Position numbers and translations under genes: made by a program
Part shown: positions 1-10,100 of the stretch, piece by piece
Position numbering within the stretch: position 1 is the stretch's first letter
Layout of the letters: every line of letters begins with the position of its first letter
Source: Fomitopsis serialis
Lineage: Eukaryota > Basidiomycota > Agaricomycetes > Polyporales > Fomitopsidaceae
NCBI RefSeq assembly: GCF_022376445.1
Contig: NW_025955608.1
Span: 1-18,719 of the forward strand
Reading direction: 5' to 3'
Length of the DNA stretch: 18,719 nucleotides
The notes under the pieces: model-generated
The model's database searches: none
What the model saw: only the letters and a program-made list of their open reading frames with translations
Told to the model about the DNA's origin: nothing

Positions 1-3000
1 GCAGACGCAGAACCCATCTCGTCGTCCGATTCGGAAGCTACGGGTACATCCGGGAACGCGTTCGGCTCGCTGCCCAGCTCATCCTCCATGTCCATAGGTT
101 CCCCTCCGTTCCATACCATATCTCCATGCAATCACAGCAACCCCTCGTCCCGACTCGCCCAGCAGTAACATGACCATCCCCAATAACCTCAAATCCGCAT
201 CTCATCCCCTCGACCCCTACTCCTCTGCTGCACAAAGTAACAATATCAGCCACTCGATGTATAACAGCATGAACAATCTCCACATTCCTCCCGACTACAA
301 CCTCTAACTTCCGCGGAGCCCGATGCTCTTAATCTCCAGGCCAAGCTGAACGGGTTCGGCCCAGGCCCGTTTAACAGCAGGTCATCCGTGTCGTTCAATC
401 CCTTCCCTCCTCGCAACCGTCCCAGCAACGTTCCCTTCCGCGACACGTCAGCGGCATTCAACACTGTTGCGTACCAGCAGTCCGGGGACATGTTTGCGCA
501 AAGCCAGCAAGCTCAGGCCTCCGCGTTCGGATTCGACACGATGTCCCTTTCCGGTCGTGCACACGACTTCGCCACCGTGGGTGCTCAGAGCCCGTCGAGT
601 TTGGGCGCTAACGGCACCACCCACAACAAGATGTCTTTCTCGATGGATGGGTTCCGCCCGGGTCTGGAAAGTCTGCTGCAGTCGCAGCAGATGAACCAAC
701 AGACGTCTCTGTCTGGGTCGCTTCCTCTCCAGCAGCAGGGCTCACAGCAGCCGTTCCAGGACCATACGGGAACGGTCTTTCCCATCTCTCACATGGACCG
801 CCAGGCGCTCTCCCGTCGCATACGCAGTTCGGGCCTACACTCCCCACCAGTACCGCTGGCACTGGAGCGGCTGCTGGGCAAGGGGGTGCGCTCACGGGAG
901 GTCCGGGGATGAATCATGTGAACGGGGCTGCCCAGAACCATCAGCAGGAAGAGATCTCCACCATCTTCGTTGTTGGCTTCCCAGAGGATATGCAGGTGAG
1001 TATCCAGTTTCGGGCATCACCTGCTTTGTTGTCACAGTTGGATCGCATCGACTCATTTGGTTCTACTGCAGGAACGTGAATTCCAGAACATGTTTACGTT
1101 CTCGGCTGGATTCGAGGCGGCGACACTCAAAATACCCAACAAAGAGTTCACCGCGTACGGAACGGGAACGAACGGTCCTTCGGGTCCCAATGCGCGCATG
1201 CAGTACCCAGGTTCCAATGACCCGTACAACTTGGTGACCATGAACCAGGGTGGTGTCGTCGTCGACGGTGGTCGAGATGGTCAGACGACCTCGTGGCCTG
1301 CTGCCGCAGACGATAGCCATTTCATCCCGTCTAATCTGCCAGTGCAACCGCCCCGCAAGCAGATCATTGGCTTCGCGAAGTTCCGCAGTCGCCAGGAAGC
1401 ACTGGAAGCACGTGACATTCTTCAGGGACGCCGTGTTGACATCGAGCGTGGCGCTGTGCTCAAGGCGGAAATGGCGAAGAAGAATTTGCACACGAAGCGA
1501 GGACCGGGCGTGCCGCCGGGTATGCCGATGAACAACAACTTCATGAACAACGCCGCCCCTCCTGTGCCTGAGAATCTGCGGGCTATTCTGGTCTGAATGG
1601 CCCTCCTGGTCTCGGTGCGAACACTGCCGTTGGTACACCGAAGCGCTGGCTCAGCGCGATCGAGAGCTCGGCGCCCTCGGTGCCATGGGCATCACTGGTC
1701 TTGGGCAACGCCGAGAGCGCTTGGGCGATAGGCGTGTCGAGGACGAGCGCGAGCGGCGCCGTTCAGACATGGGTCCAGTGGGATCTCTCGGTGCCATGGG
1801 CACTCGCGGCGCTCGCGAACGTGCAGAGGAAGATGAACGAGAACGCGAACGGAAGCGCAAGGAACACCTTCGTCTGCGCGACAACTCTGACGCGTTCGAG
1901 GCGTTCCATTCTGTGCCCCAGCAGATGGCGCGCCAGAGCGTGAACTCGCTGCTCTCCGCTGAAAACGGTATGATGCCGAATGGTTCTGGCTCGTCACTGC
2001 CGTCACCGCCGGCTATGTCAAGTGTCCGTCTCAAGGCGACGGTATCAACGGTCTGAACAACGGGCCTTGGACCAGTCTCCGGGACGTCGGAGCTAGCGCT
2101 GCTTTGAGGAAGATGTCTGCGCCTGTCTTCTCGACGACGACCCTGCCTGCTCGTCCTTCGTCGCCGCCGCAATACTCCCCGCCAGCGATGTTTGACTACC
2201 CGGCGGTGCAGAATGGTAACGCGGGACCCGGCAATCACGGCGCCCCATTCTCGCCGCAGTCGAACTCGTCCTCGCTACCCGGCCATCCTTCCCTTCCTAC
2301 TCGTCCAAGGCCATCATCGCCTGGTACCGAACAACCCTTGCAACAGCCAGGTGGCGCCATTGCAGGTGAGGCTGTCCCGTCTTCGCAGCCTCTCTCCAGT
2401 GCGTCGAGCGTCAGCAGCTCGCAGAACGGTCACGACGAAGAATTGTCGCATTCAGTGGCAGCCTTGGCTGTCAACACCGACTCGGGAATGACGTCGCCTC
2501 AGCTCCCCTCGCCTGCTTCTGGTGCAAGCTCAGGACGAAACCCTGGTGACCAGAATCCTCCGGTAAGTTAATCTGTTACTAGCTTGAACGGATTATATAT
2601 CTGACCATCACGTGATAGATCAATACGCTTTACGTCGGGAACTTGCCCACCTCGACTGCAGGCGGTCTGCCACTCAATCATCTGGAGGACCGTCTCAGGG
2701 AGTTGTTCTCGAAGAGGCCTGGTTACCGCAAGCTTTGCTTCAGACAGAAGAGCAATGGGCCGATGTGCTTCGTTGAGGTGTGTCCCGTTTTCACGGGGAG
2801 ATCGACGCGTTTACTCATCAATCACAGTTTGAGGATGTCCACTATGCCACCAGGGCTCTTCAGGATCTTTATGGCAACACTCTCAGTGGCTTAGTGAAGG
2901 GCGGCGGGATCCGTCTTTCGTACAGCAAGAACCCATTGGGCGTGCGTACGCCAACGAGTGCTGGTGGCACGAATGGCTCAAGCATGCAGCAACAACAATC

Positions 3001-3382
3001 CTTTGCTGCGTCATTCAGCGAGGCTTTCGCTGCGCACAGACAGGCCGAGAGTGAAGGTGCCCGTCCACGTCGTGATACGTCCACGATGACCTCGCCGACG
3101 GCCTCTTATCATTATACGACATCTCCGCCTCCTCCGCGCTTCGTGTCCCCGCCACCTTCGGGGCCATTCTCGGCGCTGACGAGCCCCAACGGGACGTTCC
3201 CGAGAGCCAATTCTCAGGGGTTCGGCATGGCTCCGGGGAGCACGAACATGTTTTCACCTTTCGGCATTTCACCCACGCATTCCACGATACCCGACCAATC
3301 CAATGCTGACGGCAACCCTGATTCCCTCTCGCACAACATCACTCCCACTACCCCCAACCTAGAGCCCAGTCGCGCAGGCTGA
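1..3382 (+). CDS. WHI3: Whi3/Scw1-type RNA-binding protein, 3' part, frame broken seven times
   Basis: Two-RRM RNA-binding protein of the Whi3 (budding yeast) / Scw1 (fission yeast) family, cytoplasmic regulators of mRNAs for cell cycle and cell wall. The 5' end lies outside the window. Exons are about 1-995, 1072-2562, 2619-2777 and 2828-3382; introns of 76, 56 and 50 nt have GT-AG ends. RRM1 begins near 954 (RNP2 [11 protein letters not shown]1 IGFAKF near 1363) and carries a long insert of about 60 residues between its halves. RRM2 (2619 to about 2945) has RNP2 LYVGNLP and RNP1 GPMCFVEF, the latter split by the last intron, and the family hallmark [10 protein letters not shown]. The flanks are Q/S/P-rich and disordered, with a Q-rich stretch at 660-770. 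The protein can only be followed by changing frame near 124, 159, 303, 790, 1581, 1640 and 2035; each change equals one missing base. Both RRMs are intact. Family call is firm; whether the gene is functional is not. Confidence 0.88.
996..1071 (+). other. Intron in WHI3 just inside RRM1
   Basis: Phase 0 intron starting GTGAGT and ending CTGCAG. It separates RNP2 of the first RRM (ending PEDMQ) from the following helix (starting EREFQNMF). Removing it restores a continuous RRM1. Confidence 0.9.
2563..2827 (+). other. Two introns flanking the core of RRM2 in WHI3
   Basis: Intron 2563-2618 (GTAAGT...GATAG, phase 0) precedes RRM2. Intron 2778-2827 (GTGTGT...CACAG, phase 0) cuts RNP1 between CFVE and FEDV. 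Splicing both gives an uninterrupted second RRM, so this end of the gene is undamaged. Confidence 0.88.
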
Positions 3383-4086
3383 TTACTAGCTCAGTGTGCA
3401 TGTATACAGTACTCATATGAACCTCACACCCCTCACATCTCCTGTGCATATTTAGCCTCTGTTACAGCGCCGCTGACATTCGGTTCGGACTTCTTTCCAC
3501 TTGCAATATCCTCGCAGCACGTTCTAGTTACGTCTCCTATTCGACCTTCGGCTCGGAACGAATTACGACTCGCCTCTTAATGTCTCTCTTTGTTTGTTCT
3601 CGCGCACTGTCAGACTGTTCCGGTACATTAGCATTGCCTCCGTCGCTCTTGCATTATTTGCATACATGCTGTTTGGCTAGTCTCACCGGGGTTCATCGTG
3701 TTGATTCCCTTTTCGTACATCATATGTATACTACTAAGTATTCTCCCAACTGTCTTATGCCTCTCGGACGAACATGAATGATAACTTCCATGATCACTGC
3801 GAGTCTGGCTTGAATAATGCAGCGATTTCATGCCTCTCGCAAGCTAGATGCGACGAGTGGCAGGCCGTCGGGGCTCTGGTGCTTCAAGCACCCACCGACT
3901 GCCGGAGCTGCAGGTATGATTCAGACTCTGGTGCACCCTCGATTGGGAGTATGCAGCGTCGACACAGTCCGGTCAGCGTTAGTGCAGTGTTATTATGTTA
4001 CATGTATACGGTCGGCGGGGCGCTAGACTCGTTGACCGTGACTCTCAGCACTGCTCGCCGTATACGCGAACGGTGACTGGGTTTAG
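3383..4086 (+). other. Intergenic region: WHI3 3' flank and F-box gene promoter
   Basis: About 700 bases with no convincing gene; the open frames here are short, lack family features and do not splice into neighbours. The first 300 bases are T-rich and probably WHI3 3' UTR. They hold four TGCAT words at 3397, 3445, 3650 and 3659 on the sense strand. A hairpin lies at 3863-3903. No tRNA-like cloverleaf was seen. Confidence 0.6.
3863..3903. repeat. Imperfect inverted repeat (hairpin) in intergenic DNA
   Basis: The apical stem GGTGCT (3878-3883) pairs with AGCACC (3887-3892) around the loop TCA. A second stem, GTCGG (3867-3871), pairs with CCGAC (3895-3899) across an uneven internal loop, and GGC/GCC can extend it outward. 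It lies about 180 bases upstream of the F-box gene start. It has no U-tract and is not in a recognised RNA family; it could be chance or a structured 5' leader. Confidence 0.45.
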
Positions 4087-5551
4087 ATGGAGTCCCAGCG
4101 ACGCGTTGGTCTATTCCTCGCGTCCATCCGATGAGCTCAGCTAACACATTCTTGTAGCTCTCTACGCCTCCAGTCGATATCCGAACCATAATCGAGAACC
4201 TGACACGCGCCCAAGTCGACGAGAGGAATGTCAGAGTTTATCCACAAGGCATCCTCCCACCGAACCTCTGCACTCGCATTCCGCTCGAGATCTTTGAGAC
4301 CATCATTGACTACTTGGATGGACTGACGTTGCCCAGCGCGGCGTTGGTCTGCACAGCATGGTACCCTCGAGCCATGCATATTCTCTACCACACCGTCGAG
4401 CTTCGCACCCGCGGAGGCTTTGACATGCTGTTGAAACAGTCTCGCACATCTCGGCGTGTCAAGCAGTGGCTCGCAACCACCCGCGAACTAGTCGCCTCGA
4501 ACCCACCGGTCACATCAGACCTATCTCCAAAGGAGAGGAAGAACGATCGCTTCCTCCACGCACTACCCCTTGCCCTTGGACGTGCAATGTCCGGCGTGCA
4601 TGTCCTAATGATGAAAGGGCTGCATGGCTCCATGCCCTATGCTTTCATCCTTGCGCTCGCGCAATTCGAATCACTCCAGACACTACATTTATCTTCTTGC
4701 AGGCTAAGCAACATCGCACATCTGCGGCGGATCGTCGCCTCCTTCCCTAAACTCGAGGAGCTCGCATTGTACGGCGAGGTACTCACAACACAGAGTTCTG
4801 GAATCCATGTGGGAGCCAGTGCGCTGTTCCAGCCCGAATCTGACATACGTCTTCGACGTCTTACGATTGACGCAAGGGGCGACGCGAGGAAGTTCAAACC
4901 CATCATCGACTGGGTCGTGCACGCGAGGATCTGTACTTCCCTCGTTGAACTGTCAATCGGGTGGATAGGCGAACCGACACGGAGCATCGAGGCAGTTGAT
5001 AGGCTTCTCAGGGTAGCCAGTCCCTCCCTGACGCGGTACAGTGAGGTCGCCAACCTTTCCAGTGAGTGGCCATCCCACTGATTCGAACTTTCCCGCTGAA
5101 ACGAGTACTTGCTGTAGACTGGCATGGCAATCTCATACCAAACACGGTTTTGCGGTCCTTAGACTGCACGCTAACCAACATTAATCCACTGGGTCAGTCA
5201 TCCGACAACTGGCCCAAGATGGTGGACAAGCTGCGCAGCATCCTCTCGACAGTTCGAAGCCGCCAGCTCGAACACATTGGACTGAGCTCCGGGGTAATGC
5301 TCTACGACAGCGCGTACGGTGAGCTGGGCGTTGTTGTCGAGAAGCTGGACCTGCGACACCTGCATGAGGTCATGAGCAGGCCGTACTTCGATGCGCTGAG
5401 GGAGATCAAGATGAAGACGTTGCTATATGATTCGCACAAACGGAGCGCGGCGGACGTGGACGACATCGGGCGAAAGATCGAGGTCGTGTTTCGTACCCTG
5501 CTTCGGCCATGGTCGGACCGCGGCATAGTCGACGTAGTCTGGACGCAATGA
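4087..5551 (+). CDS. F-box protein with leucine-rich C-terminal region
   Basis: Probable SCF ubiquitin-ligase substrate adaptor. The F-box is clear at about residues 40-85 (RIPLEIFETIIDYL, then SAALVCTAWYPRAM, typical of basidiomycete F-box proteins). After it come leucine-rich segments with LRR-like spacing (for example FESLQTLHLSSCRLSN and FPKLEELALYG). No other domain is visible, so the substrate is unknown. The proposed structure is exon 4087-4108, exon 4174-5061 and exon 5118-5551, giving about 447 residues. The second intron (5062-5117, GTGAGT...TGTAG, phase 1) is secure. The first (4109-4173, GTCTAT...CTCCAG, phase 1) is inferred because the F-box frame is closed upstream by a stop at 4155 and has no ATG before the F-box; ATG 4087 joins it in frame. 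No frame break is needed. It sits alone between WHI3 and the PP4 subunit gene. Confidence 0.82.
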
Positions 5552-5830
5552 GACACAATCTCAACGATAAAGATGTGAGCGACCTATTCCGCAATGATAT
5601 GCCAGTGCAGAGGCATGTATCTTACTTCCTGTGTTGTCAGTGTTGAATTCAATGATGAACCTGAACCTGAACTCACCTACATTCCGCCACGGGCTCGCTC
5701 ATCTATATGTATCCATCAGCGCTTTTGAACAACAACAGAATGCATTCCTGAGACTCTACACAGTCATACCAACATAAGCTTAAGAACAGCAGTACAACGG
5801 AGACATAAGCATGCGGTGACATATCCCTAG
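5552..5830. other. Convergent 3' flanks of F-box and PP4R3 genes
   Basis: About 280 bases between the F-box stop and the PP4R3 stop on the opposite strand. It is AT-richer than the coding DNA and has a short direct repeat of AACCTG near 5658-5670. No gene seen. Confidence 0.6.
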
Positions 5831-8800
5831 CTAACCATTGTCCCCCTCCTTCGCACCAGGATCTGGAGGTGCAGGCTCCGTTGAGGACGGCGATGCCGCC
5901 ACAGCCGCCCCCACTGCACCGAACTTTAGCTTAATCTTCTTGGGGCCCTCCTCAGCTGCTTTCGTCGGGCCAACTTTACTGGGGATTGGTGGCGGGTCCG
6001 AGTTCTCCTTCTCGGGGCTCTGCGATATACTTGGGCGTTTCGACCTGGTCGCTAAACGCTCAAGCAACTCGTCGTCGTCGTCATCTCGTCGCCGTTTCGC
6101 ACCCAGCTCCGGTGGCTTGCTACCGACAGGCGAGGGTGACGCAGGTCGCGAGTGGTTGAAGATTTGCTCCAAGAGGTCGTCCTGCTCGTCGCCCGATTGT
6201 GACACCAAGGGTTTAGGCGGGATTAGTTTATGGGACATCCGCGGGCTAGCGGGGGGTTCGTCGGCGGTGGAGAGGTAGCTGCTGGTCGCTTCGGGAAGTT
6301 TACGTGGTATGGATGGTGACGCCAACGCAGGCGGCTGTTCCGTCTGCGCAACGCGGATGTCGAAATCCTCGGTACCATTAAGGTCGTCGTTGTCACCGTA
6401 CGCAGCAAGTGCGCTCAGCGGCTGGGACGAAGGGGTGGCTGTGTGCGGAGGCTGCTGCCTCCGCATGATGCCCGCGCGTTTGCGCTTCAGTGTGTTACTA
6501 CGCTGGGTGGGCGGAGGTGAAGAAATGATGGGCAAAACATCTTCGTCGTCGTCGGCGTTGAAATAGTCTTCTTCCTCGGCCTCTGGGAAGCGACCCTGTC
6601 CCCAGCGCCGCGCACCGTTGGGTATTGGACTGCGGTATAGTTAGCAATTTCGGTCAAGCAGTATGAAAATCCCTGCACATACGGCTCGGGCTTCTTTTCC
6701 TCCTCGGGTGGAGGTGCATTGTTCATCTCCCAACGCCGGATGAAGTTCTGGAACCGGGGGCCGAGCAGGGGATTCTCGGCCAACGCCCGTATCTTCACCT
6801 CGTACACTGTCATACAGTTATGGATTGCCTCCTTCATGTTCTCCTGTGTGCGCACATCGAGGGTAAATCTCGGTTCAAGGCTGTCGTCGGGCGATCGTCA
6901 CAAACCTTCCGCATGTGCTCGAACAATTCCTGACATGATGCACTAAGAAGCGTATCTCTTCGCGATTCCTCAGCAGTGAGAGTAAGGATAGACTGGAATA
7001 CATCGTGCTTGAAGAGATGGTTGAAAATGTTCTGGTTGTTGAGCTTGACGCATGCCCGGAAAAATCGGAAGGCGGCTAGATAATCATCAACGCGGGGTCC
7101 GGGATCTATCCGTTGCGGAAGCATACCTAATCTGAGATGTTTATCTCTGGCGGTCAAAAGAGAGGCTACGCGTGTCGCGATGTTGGACGAGAGAATGAAG
7201 AAATGGATGCGGAAGGTGTGTTGTAGCGTAAACACAGATAGCAGGTCACACAGGTACAAGAATAGGTTAGTCCGTTCCCTCGACATCGTGAGACGCGGTT
7301 CTACAGAGATGTCAACACACGATGGGTTCGAACGAACGTGCAACCTGCCTGTTAGTGTCTTGAACTCGGGGATATCGCCGAAAGGCCTGAACAGGGTCTC
7401 GATGCAGAACTTGTAGAAGTTATCAAGGAAGCGCTCAACGCCAGGTTCATCCTTGTTACGCTGCAGGTATTTTAAACCAGCCATCGGCTATACTGCATGA
7501 GAAACCAAGCGCACCAGAGAACAGCCCTCACTCACGTGTACATCCGGTGGCTCTTGCTGCGTCTCCAACAGCGTCCTGAGAGACTCGCCGAGCTGACTCT
7601 GCACCGCCAAATCTCGGCTCTTGACGAGCACCCTGCACATGAGGAACAGCATCGTCTCCCTATCCGGCACCTTCTTGCCCATCGACTTCTCCCTCTCCGC
7701 CGCCACAACCTGCTTCAGCACATGCCCTCGCACGCCGTTCAAGTCGTGGTCAAGCAACCCCGTGAGAATTTCGCCAGCAGCGGCGATCATCTGGCGGCCC
7801 TGCTCGTCCGACTCGGTTTGAGACAGCGCCCACTGCACACCGAAAAGTATCCCCCTGTCGACCAGCGCACGGAAGAGAGCCATCCGCGCGGGAAGTTGGA
7901 CATTCTTTCCTATCACACAGAGCTGTTGGATCAGGAAGATGATCTCGCGAGCCCGAACTTCCTCTTCCTCTGTGCAAGGTCGTGGGCGACACACACCGTC
8001 TGCGGTCGTTCCATTCGGATACGGAACGCCGCTAGGGGACCGCTCCTGAGCATCGACGTCCATCTTGTCCTTGTTGTTCACCAGATCCTGCGGATGCACC
8101 TTGCGCAGCGGTTCAAGGCCCAACAACTCGATCATGTTGTCGTCCAGAAAGGTACATACGACCTCGAGCAGGAACGCAGGGTCGTTTTGGACATGGTTAA
8201 TGATATCGATCTGGTTGAAGATAATGCAGGAATTCAGGACATTGAATGTCGAGTCATCAATGGCGCGGGCGAGTACGACGTCCTTGAGGAACTGGAGCCT
8301 GTATGTGTGATGGATCTTCTTCTGAATCGCCTCGTCGCGGAGGGCCACTGGCTGGTGGAAGCGCGACGTCTGGTGCAGGAATTCGCGATAATTGGCTTTG
8401 TGAGTGGGGAACTCGGGGTCGTCTAGAGTATGGGCTAGTCAGTGTGCGCGTAAGGGGCGGAGCGGCGTGACGGACATTCCAGCATCCCGACGACACCGAA
8501 GAAGATGTCATCCTCCAGGATGTGTTCATAGAGGCTGTGGTCGTTGAGCATAACTGCAAATGCTGAGTCGGGGTTTGTAGCAGAGAACGATGTGATACTC
8601 ACGGATGGTCTGCATACACGAACATAGAGCATGTAAATTCTCTAGACTCTCGAGATCCTCGGCCTGGTTCATGACATTGATCATTGCCTTTATATAGTCC
8701 TACACGCGCTTGCCGTGAGACACAAGGCCGCAGCACAGTCGGCCCTACACTCACCTCAGCTTGAATGTACTCACATATGCGCTCCTTGATGGCGTTTGTG

Positions 8801-9712
8801 CGCGCAAGAGACTTGATGGCACGTTCGATCTCAGCAATGATTCCTAACTGAGGCGGTGGTAGGTGACCGGAGCGAATGATACTCGCGGTGGATACTAATG
8901 GCTCAGGACCCAAGATCGGTGAAGAAGAGAGTCCCGTGTCCTCTGCAGCAGTCACAGTCAATGTATGCGGTGATAGTGATGCAGAGACACGCACCACGGT
9001 TGCTCATATGTCGCTGCACCTCCTGAATGAAATGCCACACCTCCGCACAACCCTCTGGATCCTGGAAGCTGAGCGCGTAATCCACCCCATCTGGTTCGGT
9101 CCATACGATGAGAGTGTCTGCACAGCGCTCTTAGCACGCATTCATTAAACCAACACATGCTTATCACTCACCCTGCTGCCTCTGATAAACGTCGTTCGTC
9201 CGAATGGTCGTCGAGAGGATGACATGGTTGAAGTCGGACTCTGCGCGAGCGATCAGCAGCGCCTCGTTGTCCTGGAAGTCGCCGAAGCAGAAAGCGGTGC
9301 CCTGGTCGACCCAGCGCGAGCCGATGAGTTCGTATACCTTGACACGCTTCAGCTCGTGACTATCTTCCTCCGTCCACTGGCCAGACTCGTCGCTGCCCAA
9401 GACCGCACCCTGCTCCGGCTCCGGCTCCGCTCCCTCGATGTGCTCTACCTCGCTCATGGCCACGACCCCCTCTCCCGGCTGCAGTGCCCCCGGGCCGATT
9501 GGGGGTTCCGGGGCGGCCCCCACTTTCTCCACGCCATTGACGCGTCCGTCGGTTTCCAGAGATGGCGCAGAGAGCCCAGCGACGCCATCGCCGAGGGCCT
9601 CGCCCGGGTTGGCGGCGGGTGATGGCGCAGGCTGTTCGACTTGGTCGGGCGTGGCGTCAAGGGTCTGGGTCTGGGTTTCTGTGGCGGATCCGGCAGCATG
9701 GACGCTGCTCAT
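5831..9712 (-). CDS. PSY2: Serine/threonine protein phosphatase 4 regulatory subunit 3 (Psy2/SMEK family)
   Basis: Targeting subunit of the PP4 complex, which dephosphorylates DNA-damage and cell-cycle substrates in the nucleus. Eleven exons: 9172-9712, 8995-9117, 8755-8942, 8603-8699, 8476-8553, 7536-8422, 7349-7487, 7127-7300, 6906-7075, 6683-6843 and 5831-6629. All join in frame with no lesion to give about 1118 residues. An acidic leader is followed by an EVH1/PH-like domain at about residues 123-225 (RVKVYELIGSRW...DYALSFQDPEGCAEVW). Next is the SMEK domain from about 240 (SIIRSGHLPPP...KERICEYIQ) and a long armadillo-like region (AIQKKIHHTYRLQFLKDVVL; FRFFRACVKLNN). The tail is disordered and acidic/basic with a nuclear-signal-like KRKRAGIMRR, ending in KKIKLKFG. 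ATG 9712 was chosen because MSSVHAAG starts the acidic leader; an open frame continues upstream to 9910 without family features. The 388-bp gap to the next gene suggests a shared divergent promoter. Intron 7301-7348 has a GC donor. Confidence 0.95.
7301..7348 (-). other. GC-AG intron in the PP4R3 gene
   Basis: The 48-nt intron starts GCAGGT and ends CTGTAG on the minus strand. With this phase 1 junction the protein reads FKTLT-EPRLTMSRERTN, matching the family. The GT two bases downstream of the GC, at the next AG/GT, would shift the frame. The intron length is a multiple of three and it contains no in-frame stop, so retention would only insert 16 residues. Confidence 0.75.
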
Positions 9713-10100
9713 GACAGTGAGGAGGGCCACAGCGCGTGGGAGGGGTGTGTGCGATAACAGGTGAAAATGATGTAGGCGGGGTGGTCGAGGTTGGCGACCA
9801 AGGCGTGTTTTCCGATGTTTGCAGCACTCCGCGTTTGTCACGCGCGTTTGGTCCGCCCTCGCGTGTTGCGGTGGCCGTCCTTGCCTCTCCTGCCTCTCAC
9901 TCCCAGCCACCGCCGTGCAGCCTGCTCGCGTGCGGAGGCCGCGTAACGCCTATTGCTCGCCGTGTTTGCCTTGCCCCGCGTTGTCGACGTCACGGGCTCC
10001 GGCAACCAATAGAGGTCGCGTGTCCGAGTGATCGCTTGTCGCCCGATCTTGTTTGGTCATTCTATTGTCGTTTCACAACGTGGACTCTATATCCAAGTCG
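9713..10100. promoter_or_regulatory. Divergent promoter between PP4R3 and THYN1 genes
   Basis: A 388-bp gap between two start codons facing away from each other. It holds a CCAAT word at 10006-10010 (AACCAATAG context, the form bound by the Hap2/3/5 complex) and a CRE-like CGACGTCAC at 9985-9993. Both are short words, so their function is inferred. The stretch holds no gene; the upstream open extension of PP4R3 into it lacks conservation features. Confidence 0.5.

Noticed and set aside
774..803. A tiny GT-AG intron that would bridge one WHI3 frame change
   Set aside because: About 30 nt is well below the 46-85 nt of all other introns here, it would remove likely coding residues, and the six other breaks have no such option.
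1..2100. Programmed ribosomal frameshifting as the reason for the WHI3 frame changes
   Set aside because: Seven shifts in one message, without slippery heptamers or a common motif, do not fit any known programmed frameshift system.
3580..4076. Short open frames between WHI3 and the F-box gene
   Set aside because: No domain, no splice link to neighbours, and composition like UTR or promoter DNA.
7497..8426. 309-codon open frame on the plus strand
   Set aside because: It lies exactly antisense to the largest PP4R3 exon, which has clear family motifs. Its own translation has no recognisable domain, so it is a codon-bias shadow.
9713..9910. Upstream in-frame extension of PP4R3 to an ATG at 9910
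   Set aside because: The extra 66 residues are basic, low in family likeness and fall in the divergent promoter. MSSVHAAG at 9712 starts the acidic leader.
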